DNA of 7,190 bases from Fimbriiglobus sp. (GTDB taxonomy: Bacteria; Planctomycetota; Planctomycetia; Gemmatales; Gemmataceae): NCBI GenBank assembly GCA_025352585.1, contig JANXTD010000075.1, positions 1 through 7,190 on the forward strand. Direction: 5' to 3'. The translations under genes and the position numbers were made by a program. Shown here piece by piece: positions 1-6,740 of this stretch (position 1 is the stretch's first letter; each line of letters starts with the position of its first letter). The notes beneath the pieces were generated by a model, which worked only from the letters and a program-made list of their open reading frames with translations, searched no databases and had not been told where the DNA came from.

Positions 1-591
1 GTCCAGAATCAGCACGTCCAGCCCTTGCAGCAGCGGCAGGCTCGACGCGGGGATGCTGCTCACGTCGGTGCAATACGCCACGTCGCCGACGCGGAAGCCC
101 AGCACGTGGAAGCGGCCGTGGACCAGCGGGATCGGCGTGACCGTCTCGCCGAGGACGACGAACGGGTCGGTGGCGATCGTCCGGAAGGTCAGGTTCGGCA
201 CGAAGCCGCCGTCAAAATCCGGCGGCGGGAAGGCGTAGCTGAAGCACTGTCGGATGACGCCTTCGACTTCGGCCGTGCAGTAGAGCGGCAGCGGCCCGCC
301 TAGGCGGACGGGGAACATGCGCACGTCGTCGAGGCCGAACAGGTGGTCGGCGTGGTAGTGCGTGTAAGCCACGGCGTGCGCGACCGGGATGCGCTCGCGC
401 AGGAACTGCAAGCGCAGCTCGGGCGACGTGTCGATGAGGAGGTTGCCGGCGGCGAACTTGAACAGCACCGACGATCGGGTGCGGTGGTTCTTGGGGTTGG
501 TCGAAGTGCAGACGGGGCAGTCGCACCCGATCATCGGCACGCCGACTGACGTGCCGGTGCCGAGGAACACGAGTGTGCGGCCGTGGCTCAT
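1..591 (-). CDS. PhnP-like MBL-fold metallo-hydrolase (N-terminal 197 aa, runs off the left edge)
   Basis: Reading the minus strand from the ATG at 589-591 gives 197 open codons to the window edge, so the C-terminus is missing. The start is followed by the first beta strand and turn (LVFLGTGTSVGVP, residues 7-19), then a Cys cluster (C23, C25, C28). The metal motif HYHADH is at residues 78-83, and further likely metal ligands are H158 (VHGRFH) and D176 (YCTDVSS). The Cys cluster plus the THYHADH-x-GL pattern is typical of the PhnP / COG1235 branch of the metallo-beta-lactamase superfamily. PhnP of E. coli hydrolyses phosphoribosyl cyclic phosphate in phosphonate breakdown. No other phn gene is visible here, so the substrate is unknown; it is probably a phosphodiester hydrolase in the cytoplasm. 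There is no clear SD, and a long hairpin ends about 11 nt upstream of the ATG. The family call is firm, the exact reaction is not. Confidence 0.88.
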   Translation of the reverse strand, partial: MSHGRTLVFLGTGTSVGVPMIGCDCPVCTSTNPKNHRTRSSVLFKFAAGNLLIDTSPELRLQFLRERIPVAHAVAYTHYHADHLFGLDDVRMFPVRLGGPLPLYCTAEVEGVIRQCFSYAFPPPDFDGGFVPNLTFRTIATDPFVVLGETVTPIPLVHGRFHVLGFRVGDVAYCTDVSSIPASSLPLLQGLDVLILD

Positions 592-602
592 GGGGAAATG
601 AT

Positions 603-638
603 ACGCCCCAGGGGCGACCGAGTCGTCCCCTGGGGCGT
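603..638. terminator. Strong GC-rich hairpin between the MFS and MBL genes, possible terminator
   Basis: The arms 603-614 and 627-638 pair over 12 bp without mismatch (ACGCCCCAGGGG with CCCCTGGGGCGT). The stem continues for 4 bp (615-618 with 622-625, one bulged T at 626) and closes with a 3-nt loop. On the plus strand it is followed after 4 nt by T5 (643-647), the usual layout of an intrinsic terminator. On the minus strand, the direction of both flanking genes, only a weak ATCATTT follows. It may therefore end antisense transcription, weakly end MFS transcription, or act as a 5' leader structure just ahead of the MBL start codon. The structure is seen directly; the role is inferred. Confidence 0.6.
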
Positions 639-663
639 CGCGTTTTTGGTCAAGCTGGCCCGA

Positions 664-2463
664 TTAAATGTGGACCTGCTTGTAGCCGCCGGTCGCGGCG
701 AAGTAAATCAGCAGCAGCAGGAAGCCGACCGCCAACGCCGCGGGCACCCCGGCGGTGTAGAGCAGGGCGGTCTTCGCGCCGTAGTCCTCGGCCCCGGTGA
801 GGACTTCCTTGTCGGCCTCGAAGTTCGGCAAGCCCTGCGTCGCCCACCACGTCTTGAGGTTACGCAGGGACGTTTCGAGCTTCTCGCCGACCGGCTTGCC
901 GGCGGCCTTCTCCTTGTCGAGCGTCGCCAGGTCCTTGTCGAGGGTCGTCATCACGGGTTCCGAACCCTTCGCGGCGACGCCACCCTTGTAGTCGTTGAAC
1001 ACCTTGAGCTTGGCGTTGTCGAACCCGGCGATCTTTGGCGCGGTTTCGGGCGACACGTCGGACAGGATCGGGAAGCCCTCCGCGGCGTCGGACTTGTACC
1101 GGGCGTAGGTGGCCGGCGAGGTCTCCTTGATCTTCTGCACGGCGAGGTAGTCTTGCTTGTAGCCGATGCCGGGGCCGCCGAAGAAGCCGGCGGAGATCAT
1201 GCCGATGCCGCCGGCCAGGCCGAGCGCGAGCGCCCCGCCCTTTGGGAAGCGTTCAGAGATCACGCCGAGCATCGTCGGCCAGTAGAAGGTCTTGCCGATG
1301 CCGTAAACGGTTACGGCGGCGAGCCACAGCCAGATCGTGTCGGTGAAAGGCAAGCCGAGCATCGCCAGGCCCGCGCACCCGAGGATCGCGCTAATCAGCA
1401 GCAGGCCGATGGGGTTGATGCGGTGGACGATCGGGCCGGCGGTGAAGCGCAGGGTGAACATCAAGAGGTTGGTCCAGACGAAGGCGAGTTGCGCGTTCGT
1501 CCCGCTCTTCAAAACGCGAGTCGTGATGTTGGTGATCCAGCTATCGGTGCCGAGTTCGACGTAGCCGATCAGCGCGTGCAATAGGTACAGGAAGCCCAGC
1601 AGGAAGCTGCCCGGCGAGAAGCCGCTGTAGACCGCGAACACCAGCCAGATGACCGCGCCCATGACGTAGCCGACGAGCGGACCGCCGGCGAGGCCACCGA
1701 TCTCCGGGACTTTGATGCCGACGGCGGTCAGCAGGGTCGGGAAGGCGAAGGCGAGGAACATCGCGGCGACGGCGAAGCCGATCAGGCCGACGTTGCCCAT
1801 CATGCTCTTGAGCGGCACCCCGGCGGCCTCGGCCTCGGACTTGGGGAACGGCCGGTTAAACATCAGGAAGCCGTAGCCGAGGACCGGGATCAGGAAGACG
1901 CCGAGCTTGGCTTCCCAGCGCACCGAGCCGGACAGGTCGAAGCTGAGCGTGATCAGGACGCCGAGGATCAGGCCGAGCGGCCAGCCGGCGTGCAGGATGT
2001 TCAGCCAGTGCGTCTTGTTGCGCGGGAAGAGGCTGGCCGTGAGCGGGTTGATGACCGCCTCGCAGGTGCCGTTGCCCAGCGCGAAGAGCCACAGGCCGAT
2101 CGACAGGCAGGCGAACGCGCCGTCCTTGCCGTAGGCGGCGTAGACCGGCGTCGCGGCGAAGGTCACCACGGCCGACGCGGCGTGCAGCAGGAACGCCACG
2201 AGCATCAGCTTGCCGTAGCCGAACAGGTCGGCGAAGAAGCTGAAGAAGATGATCGCCACGCCGAAGCCGATCAGGCCGCCGCCGGTGATGGTGCCGAGTT
2301 CGGTCTGCGTGAAGCCGAACTGCGTGCCCCAGTCGGCGAGGATGACGCCGCGGACCGAGAAGCCGATGCCGGCGGCGATCAGTGTCAAGAAGCTGGCGGC
2401 GAACAGGAAGCGGTCGTTCGTGCTCGTCGTCGTCGGGGGCGGCGCGAGTGCCGTCGATGCCAT
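664..2463 (-). CDS. MFS transporter with a large soluble insert before the last membrane helix
   Basis: This is a 599-aa inner-membrane protein with about 13-14 hydrophobic segments, at roughly residues 18-36, 58-80, 84-106, 117-138, 158-176, 186-202, 226-248, 263-283, 286-306, 329-347, 352-371, 377-397, 408-430 and 564-590. The stretch NGTCEAVINPLTASLFP (131-147), followed by LNILHAGWPLG (154-164), recalls the FucP/glucose-galactose (FHS) branch of the major facilitator superfamily. A sugar or related solute is thus a plausible substrate, but this is not proven. Residues about 432-562 are hydrophilic, rich in Lys/Asp/Glu and probably soluble; typical MFS carriers are 400-450 aa and lack this block. 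The start at 2461-2463 was preferred over the one at 2571 because the 36 extra residues look like untranslated leader and GGAG lies 10 nt upstream of it. The gene is divergent from the xerC operon and is followed after 72 nt by the MBL gene on the same strand. Confidence 0.88.
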   Translation of the reverse strand: MASTALAPPPTTTSTNDRFLFAASFLTLIAAGIGFSVRGVILADWGTQFGFTQTELGTITGGGLIGFGVAIIFFSFFADLFGYGKLMLVAFLLHAASAVVTFAATPVYAAYGKDGAFACLSIGLWLFALGNGTCEAVINPLTASLFPRNKTHWLNILHAGWPLGLILGVLITLSFDLSGSVRWEAKLGVFLIPVLGYGFLMFNRPFPKSEAEAAGVPLKSMMGNVGLIGFAVAAMFLAFAFPTLLTAVGIKVPEIGGLAGGPLVGYVMGAVIWLVFAVYSGFSPGSFLLGFLYLLHALIGYVELGTDSWITNITTRVLKSGTNAQLAFVWTNLLMFTLRFTAGPIVHRINPIGLLLISAILGCAGLAMLGLPFTDTIWLWLAAVTVYGIGKTFYWPTMLGVISERFPKGGALALGLAGGIGMISAGFFGGPGIGYKQDYLAVQKIKETSPATYARYKSDAAEGFPILSDVSPETAPKIAGFDNAKLKVFNDYKGGVAAKGSEPVMTTLDKDLATLDKEKAAGKPVGEKLETSLRNLKTWWATQGLPNFEADKEVLTGAEDYGAKTALLYTAGVPAALAVGFLLLLIYFAATGGYKQVHI

Positions 2464-2525
2464 GGCGGGGTAACTCCGGGAGGGGCGGGCGAGGTTCGGC
2501 GGCGCGGGGCCGTCCGCAAGGGGGG

Positions 2526-2531
2526 ATACTA
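2526..2531 (-). promoter_or_regulatory. Possible -10 box for the MFS gene
   Basis: On the minus strand TAGTAT (4 of 6 matches to TATAAT) stands out from a very GC-rich divergent intergenic region, 62 nt before the ATG. No convincing -35 hexamer lies 16-18 nt upstream; the best is TGGCTC. This is a weak candidate. Confidence 0.2.
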
Positions 2532-2598
2532 CCGACGGCCCGGCGACCGAGCCACCAAAAACGGCCCGCATTCCGGCAAGTCCGCCCGGCGACGCGCC

Positions 2599-2604
2599 GA
2601 TAAT
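2599..2604 (+). promoter_or_regulatory. Possible -10 box for the small ORF-xerC operon
   Basis: GATAAT (5 of 6 matches to TATAAT) lies 40 nt before the ATG of the small ORF and is the most AT-rich spot in the divergent region 2464-2644. A start of transcription near 2611 would leave a leader of about 34 nt carrying the GGAG at 2632-2635. No good -35 box is visible. Confidence 0.3.
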
Positions 2605-2644
2605 TGCGTGTCACCTTCGCCGACCGCCCCCGGAGCCTCGACCG

Positions 2645-2878
2645 ATGCACGACTTGAACGTGCTGGCCTTGATCAAGGGCACCGAGCGCTTCATCTTCGT
2701 GTACGACGACGCCAGCCGCGACGAAGTCGTCGCCGCGATCCGCGACGCCGCCGCCGACGCCGGCACCGCGTTCAACTGGTTCGACGCCGCCGTGCTGACC
2801 GAGCGCGCCCACCAACAGGCGGTCGCCGTGGTCGCCCTCGACGGCGGCGAACTGGCCCCCCGAGACGCCACGCCGTGA
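2645..2878 (+). CDS. Small protein of unknown function, translationally coupled to xerC
   Basis: This ORF encodes 77 aa. I cannot assign a function. The ATG has a good ribosome binding site (GGAG at 2632-2635, 9 nt spacing). The protein starts with a probable beta strand (LNVLALI, then ERFIFVYDD at residues 14-22). A helix rich in Asp/Ala follows (SRDEVVAAIRDAAADA, 24-39), then FNWFDAAVL (43-51) and a final hydrophobic strand (AVAVVAL). It has no signal peptide, membrane helix or Cys, so it should be a small alpha/beta cytosolic protein. Its TGA at 2876-2878 overlaps the GTG start of xerC (GTGA), so both are almost certainly one transcript and the ribosome probably re-initiates. From memory, similar short ORFs starting with the same kind of strand occur in other planctomycetes. 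That was not checked here, but it fits with a real gene. Confidence 0.72.
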   Translation: MHDLNVLALIKGTERFIFVYDDASRDEVVAAIRDAAADAGTAFNWFDAAVLTERAHQQAVAVVALDGGELAPRDATP

Positions 2879-3777
2879 CCCTCGAAGCCGCCTTCGCCGA
2901 CTTCCTGCTGCACCTCGGCCTCGAAAAGAACTCGTCGCCGCAGACGGTCAAGTCGTACCGCGAAGACTTGACGCAAGCCCTCGGCTTCCTGCGCGAGCAC
3001 GCCAAGCAGAGTTCGACGCGGCCCGAAGACTGGAACCTGCGCTCACTCCGGGCGCTCACGGCGTGGCTGCACAACCAGGGCTACGCCAAGAGTACCGTCG
3101 CCCGGCGGCTCGCGGCGGTGCGGTCGTTCGGCAAGTACCTGTGCCGCGAGGGGGTGTTGGCGACCAACCCGGCCGACTCGCTGCGCGGCCCCCGCCCCGA
3201 CAAAAACCTGCCGCACTTCCTGACGCTGACCGACGTGCAAAAGTTACTCGCCGCGCCCGGCACCGACGAACTGGCCCTGCGCGACCGCGCCTGGCTCGAA
3301 ACGCTGTACTCGGGCGGCCTGCGGGTGTCGGAACTCGTCGGGCTGAACCTGGCCGACATCGACATCGCCGAGGGGATCGCGGTCGTGCGCGGCAAGGGCA
3401 TGAAGGAGCGGCTCGCACTGTTGGGGCACCCGGCGCAACTGGCCCTGCGCGACTGGCTCGTCGAGCGCGCGGCGCTGTTGCGGCGGGCCAACAAGGTCAG
3501 CGACGCCGTCTTTTTGAACTGCCAGGCGACCCGGCTGACGGTGCGCAGTGTCGGCCGGCTGCTCGCGAAGCACCTCCAAGTCGCGGGGCTGGACCCCCGG
3601 ACGACGCCGCACACCCTGCGGCACAGCTTCGCCACGCACCTGCTCGACGCCGGGGCCGACATCCGCTGCGTGCAAGAACTGCTCGGCCACAAGAGCCTCT
3701 CGACGACGCAAATCTACACGCACGTCACGACGGAGCGCCTCCAGCAGAGTTACCACAAAGCGCACCCGCGGGCCTGA
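2875..3777 (+). CDS. xerC: Tyrosine recombinase XerC
   Basis: This 300-aa site-specific recombinase matches the usual length (E. coli XerC is 298 aa). XerC works with XerD at the dif site to resolve chromosome dimers at cell division. The N-terminal SAM-like core-binding domain spans residues about 3-100 (FLLHLGLEKNSSPQTVKSY, 10-28) and the catalytic domain about 112-295. All catalytic residues are present: R150 (SGGLRVSEL), K174 (RGKGMKER), H246 and R249 (HTLRHSF), H272 (LLGHKS) and the nucleophile Y281 (QIYTHV). The GTG at 2875 is chosen because it overlaps the stop of the upstream small ORF and places the N-terminus where XerC proteins begin. It has no SD of its own, which suggests coupling. 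The frame is open far upstream, but that part is low-complexity Arg-rich shadow translation. XerC and XerD cannot be told apart with certainty from sequence alone; an integrase of a mobile element is unlikely given the close XerC match and housekeeping context. Confidence 0.95.
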   Translation: MTLEAAFADFLLHLGLEKNSSPQTVKSYREDLTQALGFLREHAKQSSTRPEDWNLRSLRALTAWLHNQGYAKSTVARRLAAVRSFGKYLCREGVLATNPADSLRGPRPDKNLPHFLTLTDVQKLLAAPGTDELALRDRAWLETLYSGGLRVSELVGLNLADIDIAEGIAVVRGKGMKERLALLGHPAQLALRDWLVERAALLRRANKVSDAVFLNCQATRLTVRSVGRLLAKHLQVAGLDPRTTPHTLRHSFATHLLDAGADIRCVQELLGHKSLSTTQIYTHVTTERLQQSYHKAHPRA

Positions 3778-3799
3778 CCGCTACAGCTTCACCGCGGGT
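3764..3799 (+). repeat. 8-bp inverted repeat across the xerC stop codon
   Basis: ACCCGCGG at 3764-3771 is the reverse complement of CCGCGGGT at 3792-3799, with a 20-nt loop containing the xerC TGA. No T-tract follows, so it is not a standard intrinsic terminator. In DNA this GC-rich it could be chance. Confidence 0.25.
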
Positions 3800-3985
3800 C
3801 GGCGCAGTTCGCGCGGTTGCGCCAATCGCCGCGCCGGCCGAACCCCTCGAACGCCTGAATTCGTGAGGATCCGGCGCAAGTCGGGCGGTAGATTACTCCC
3901 ATCGCTCCACGTCTCGCCCCGGCGATATTCCCCCGACCCGACCCGGCCGGGGGCGCACCCTCGACGAACTTCGATGAGGACTTGC
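3778..3985 (+). other. Non-coding region between xerC and the thioredoxin-like gene
   Basis: This 208-nt gap shows no plausible gene: reading frames through it are Arg/Pro-rich shadow. Possible promoter elements for the downstream gene are TAGATT at 3889-3894 and GATATT at 3924-3929 (each 4 of 6 matches to TATAAT), neither with a good -35. A CCCGGCCGGG palindrome lies near 3943-3952. No RNA gene or riboswitch could be recognised. Confidence 0.5.
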
Positions 3986-5155
3986 ATGAGTCGAAACTTC
4001 TCCGCGGGCCTCGCCCGCACGCTGCTCGCCTTGTCGCTGTGGTCGGCGGTCGCGGCCCCCCGGCTCGTGGCCGACGACGCGGTGCGCTGGCGGGCCGACT
4101 ACAACGCCGCCCGCGCCGAGGCCCGCGAGAAGAACGCCCCCCTCGTTGTCGTGGTCGGCACCGACGACTGCATCTACTGCCGCAAGCAGGACGCGACGAC
4201 CTTCCGCGACCCGGCGCTCGCGGACCTGCTCAACCGCCAGGCCGTCATCGTCAAGGTCCACGGCGGCAAGGAGCCGGCGTTCGTCCAGGCGCTCAAGATT
4301 CAGATTTACCCCACGACGGTGATCGCGGCACCCGACGGCAAGATCGTCTCGTTCCTGCAAGGCTACGTCACCGCCGACCAACTGCGCGATCACGTCAAGA
4401 GTGCGGTCATCGACACGATCAGCACGCCGGAGTGGGCCAGTCGCGACCTCGCCGAGGGGGACAAGGCGCTCCGCCTGGGGGACGCGACGCGGGCGTTCGC
4501 CCTGTGGAAGACGATCGCCGCCGGCGTGCCCGACTCGCCGGTCCGGGTCAAGGCCGAGGCCGGCGTCGCGGCGATCGAGAAGTCGGCCGGGGAGCGGCTG
4601 ACGCGCGGCAAGCAACTCGAGGCCGGCCGCGACGTGGCGGCGGCGGTCGAAGTCTACTCTGGCCTCATCCGCAACTACGCCGGCACCGCCGCCGCCGTCG
4701 AGGCGACGACCCGGCTGACCGCCTTCGCCGCCCGCGGCGAGGGGGTCGATCGGCTGCGGGTGATGATCGCCAAGGAGTTCCTCAGCACGGCCCGCGAGGA
4801 CTTCCGCCGCGAACGCCTGGCCGACTGCCTCGACCGCTGCGAGCAGGTCGGCACGCAGTTCCCCGACCTGCCCGAGGGCCGCGAGGCCGCGGAGTTGAAG
4901 GCGTCGATCCAGGGCGACCCCGAGCGACTCGCCGTCGCGGCGGAGCAGTTCTCGCTGCGGGTCGCCGAACTGCAACTCTCGCTCGCGGAGGGCTGGGTCA
5001 AGAAGGGCCAGACGGCCAAGGCGGCGGCCTGCCTCGAGCGGGTCGCCACGCTCGCGCCGAACAGCCGCACCGCCGAGGTCGCCGGGGCGCGGCTGACGGG
5101 CCTGCGCAAGTCGGGCGTGCCGGGGATGACGACCTCGCTGCAAAAGGCTCCGTGA
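3986..5155 (+). CDS. Exported thioredoxin-like protein with C-terminal TPR-like repeats
   Basis: The product is 389 aa. Residues 1 to about 29 form a signal peptide: positive start [11 protein letters not shown], hydrophobic core [12 protein letters not shown], cleavage probably near AVAA-PR or LVA-DD. A thioredoxin fold follows at about 33-140. It opens with [12 protein letters not shown] (35-46), common in the Thioredoxin_7 type, then the redox motif CIYC (62-65) and the cis-proline P109 in IYPTT. Residues about 145-389 are Ala/Leu/Glu-rich helices that read as TPR-like repeats, for example a helix pair around [21 protein letters not shown]. The protein probably reduces or senses disulfides outside the inner membrane, with the repeats binding a partner; the partner is unknown. 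The ATG at 3986 is favoured over the in-frame ATG at 3974 because GAGGA sits 5 nt before it. The DUF1080 gene follows after 71 nt on the same strand and may be co-transcribed. Confidence 0.87.
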   Translation: MSRNFSAGLARTLLALSLWSAVAAPRLVADDAVRWRADYNAARAEAREKNAPLVVVVGTDDCIYCRKQDATTFRDPALADLLNRQAVIVKVHGGKEPAFVQALKIQIYPTTVIAAPDGKIVSFLQGYVTADQLRDHVKSAVIDTISTPEWASRDLAEGDKALRLGDATRAFALWKTIAAGVPDSPVRVKAEAGVAAIEKSAGERLTRGKQLEAGRDVAAAVEVYSGLIRNYAGTAAAVEATTRLTAFAARGEGVDRLRVMIAKEFLSTAREDFRRERLADCLDRCEQVGTQFPDLPEGREAAELKASIQGDPERLAVAAEQFSLRVAELQLSLAEGWVKKGQTAKAAACLERVATLAPNSRTAEVAGARLTGLRKSGVPGMTTSLQKAP

Positions 5156-5180
5156 CCGACGGCCGCCGCGTCCGTAGACT
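5152..5180 (+). promoter_or_regulatory. Possible promoter for the DUF1080 gene
   Basis: GTGACC (5152-5157) and TAGACT (5175-5180) each match the sigma-70 consensus at 4 of 6 positions and are spaced by exactly 17 nt. The -35 part overlaps the stop codon of the thioredoxin-like gene. Transcription would start near 5187, about 40 nt before the ATG. This would allow DUF1080 expression independent of the upstream gene. Confidence 0.3.
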
Positions 5181-5226
5181 TGCGGAGGCTCGAATCCCTC
5201 CCCCGTCCCCATTTCGCGGTGCCGTC

Positions 5227-5991
5227 ATGACGAAGCGTCAATCTGGGCTGTTACTCGTCGCGGCGGCTGCCGTCGTCGCCACGGCCAACGCCACGCTGGC
5301 CTTGCTGCAAGAGTACAAGAGCGGCGTGGTGTGGCCGGAGCCGAAGGTCGTCGCCGCCGGGGCGACTCCCGGTGCCCCGCCGGCCGACGCCGTCGTGCTG
5401 TTCGACGGCAAAGACCTGTCGCAGTGGAAGAACGGCGAGAACTGGGAGGTCAAGGACGGCTACGCGATCACCCGCAAGTCCGACATCAGCACCAAGGAGT
5501 CGTTCGGCGACTGCCAACTCCACGTCGAGTTCGCCACCCCGGCGGTGGTCAAGGGCAACGGCCAGGGCCGCGGCAACAGCGGCGTCTACATCATGGAGCG
5601 CTACGAGGTGCAAATCCTCGACTCGGTGGACAACCCGACCTACTTCGACGGCCAGTGCGGGGCGATGTACAAGCAGTCGCCTCCGATGGTCAACGTCAGC
5701 CGCAAGCCGGGGGAGTGGCAGACGTACGACATCCTTTTTGAAGCCCCGGTGTTCGGCGACGACGGCAAAGTCACCAAGCCGGCCTTCGTGACCGTGCTGC
5801 ACAACGGCGTCGTCGTCCACAACCACTTCGAGTTGAAGGGCAGCACCAACTTCGACCGCCCGGCGGCCTACGTCAAGCACGCCGCGCGGATGCCGATTCG
5901 CCTGCAATTCCACGGCGACGAGGCGATGTACCGCAACATCTGGGTCCGCGAAATGGCCGCGCTGGTCGGCACGCCGCCGGCCTCGAAATAG
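5227..5991 (+). CDS. Secreted DUF1080 / 3-keto-disaccharide hydrolase domain protein
   Basis: This 254-aa protein has a signal peptide ([20 protein letters not shown], cleavage likely near residues 22-25). One DUF1080 domain (now called 3-keto-disaccharide hydrolase) follows at about 54-245, with a concanavalin-like jelly-roll fold expected. Recognisable family segments are [15 protein letters not shown] (56-70), [20 protein letters not shown] (114-133), GAMYKQSPP (145-153), [10 protein letters not shown] (160-169) and a C-terminal [19 protein letters not shown]. Some family members hydrolyse 3-keto-glycosides made by dedicated dehydrogenases, and planctomycetes carry many copies. No matching dehydrogenase is in this window, so the substrate is open. 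No strong SD precedes the ATG; the signal peptide fixes the start. It lies 71 nt after the thioredoxin-like gene and converges with the folate gene 3 nt away. Confidence 0.92.
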   Translation: MTKRQSGLLLVAAAAVVATANATLALLQEYKSGVVWPEPKVVAAGATPGAPPADAVVLFDGKDLSQWKNGENWEVKDGYAITRKSDISTKESFGDCQLHVEFATPAVVKGNGQGRGNSGVYIMERYEVQILDSVDNPTYFDGQCGAMYKQSPPMVNVSRKPGEWQTYDILFEAPVFGDDGKVTKPAFVTVLHNGVVVHNHFELKGSTNFDRPAAYVKHAARMPIRLQFHGDEAMYRNIWVREMAALVGTPPASK

Positions 5992-5994
5992 TCG

Positions 5995-6612
5995 TCACGC
6001 CTTCGCCCGGCCGACGCCGCGGATGAGCCGCGTCTCGGTCAGCACGGCGTCCATGAACACGTCGTGGGCGGCGACGGGGATCGCGTCGAAGACCTGGCAG
6101 TCGAAGGCGATCCCGATCAGCGGGGCGTCGGGCCTCGCCCCGGTGAGCAGGCGGTCGTAGTAGCCCTTGCCCTGGCCCATGCGCGCCCCGCGCAGGTCGA
6201 AGCCGGTGCCGGGGACCATCACGAGGTCGAGTTCGCCCGGCTCCACGCGCTTGCCGGGGAGGCTGCGTAACTCGACCTTCGGTTCGAGAATCTTGTACGC
6301 CCCTTCGACCAACTCGGTCACGTCTTCGAGGTGGAACAGTTCGAGCTGGTTCGTCTCGACGATGCAGTACGGCACGACGACCCGCTTGCCGCTCGCGATC
6401 GCCCCGGCGAGGCTGTGCCGCGTGCGGACTTCACTGCCGGCATCGACGTAGAACAGCACCGTCTTCGCGGCGACGTACTCCGGCAACGCCATGAACGCGG
6501 CGACGACCCGCTGACTCACGGCGTCCTTGTCCGTCTGGGCGACGCGGTTCTTGCGGGCTTGCTCTCGCAAGGCGGCCTTCAAGGCGACGGGTTCGGCGGG
6601 CAGTTCGGTCAT
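5995..6612 (-). CDS. 5-formyltetrahydrofolate cyclo-ligase (MTHFS)
   Basis: A 205-aa cytosolic enzyme of normal family length. It converts 5-formyl-tetrahydrofolate plus ATP to 5,10-methenyl-tetrahydrofolate, returning a storage and inhibitory folate form to one-carbon metabolism. Evidence is the N-terminal helix with basic residues LKAALREQARKNR (11-23), the strand KTVLFYVDAGSEVRT (50-64), VVVPYC (78-83), and the hallmark ATP/folate site VPGTGFDLRGARMGQGKGYY (133-152) followed by DR (153-154). The start at 6612 has GAGGA 7 nt upstream. The gene converges with DUF1080 and diverges from the SWIM gene across a 128-nt gap. E. coli calls it ygfA (fau); no symbol is used here since naming in this group is not settled. 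Confidence 0.94.
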   Translation of the reverse strand: MTELPAEPVALKAALREQARKNRVAQTDKDAVSQRVVAAFMALPEYVAAKTVLFYVDAGSEVRTRHSLAGAIASGKRVVVPYCIVETNQLELFHLEDVTELVEGAYKILEPKVELRSLPGKRVEPGELDLVMVPGTGFDLRGARMGQGKGYYDRLLTGARPDAPLIGIAFDCQVFDAIPVAAHDVFMDAVLTETRLIRGVGRAKA

Positions 6613-6693
6613 CGCAATATCCTCGGGTCGAGAGTCGTGAGAGGGGGGAAGTTTTGGCGGCTACCGACCTGCAAGATCGCGTCGGCTGGGCCG

Positions 6694-6699
6694 TATAAT
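6694..6699 (+). promoter_or_regulatory. Perfect -10 box (TATAAT) for the SWIM gene
   Basis: TATAAT matches the sigma-70 -10 consensus at all six positions within very GC-rich DNA. It lies 41 nt before the GTG start, giving an expected leader of about 35 nt that includes the SD at 6729-6734. The -35 region is poor: gcaaga at 17-nt spacing. It sits in the divergent gap 6613-6740; no convincing promoter for the folate gene was found there. Confidence 0.55.
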
Positions 6700-6740
6700 T
6701 GGTACAGGAAGACGCCCAGGATTTCGCCGGAGGATTGGCC

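Noticed and set aside
583..1584. Long plus-strand open frame of 333 codons
   Set aside because: It is antisense to the MFS gene and its translation is low-complexity Arg/Gly/Glu/Val without any domain. The minus-strand reading has clear membrane helices.
2464..2644. Possible dif recombination site near xerC
   Set aside because: No pair of 11-bp XerC/XerD half-sites with an AT-rich centre was found in this gap or in 3778-3985.
1856..2815. Minus-strand open frame of 319 codons spanning the divergent promoter region
   Set aside because: It overlaps the MFS gene in another frame and the small ORF in antisense; the product is His/Arg/Pro-rich shadow sequence.
1990..2874. N-terminal extension of the xerC reading frame by 295 codons
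   Set aside because: The extension is antisense to the MFS gene and out of frame with the small ORF, is Arg-rich, and XerC proteins begin near the GTG at 2875.
3893..5212. Minus-strand open frame of 439 codons
   Set aside because: Antisense to the thioredoxin-like gene; composition is Arg/Gly/Asp shadow, while the plus strand has signal peptide, CIYC motif and SD.
3982..5226. Upstream extension of the DUF1080 reading frame
   Set aside because: It runs out of frame through the thioredoxin-like gene. The true start at 5227 begins a normal signal peptide.
6699..6740. TTG start 14 codons upstream of the SWIM gene start
   Set aside because: The TTG overlaps the TATAAT box and the strong SD at 6729-6734 would be inside the gene; GTG at 6741 fits better.
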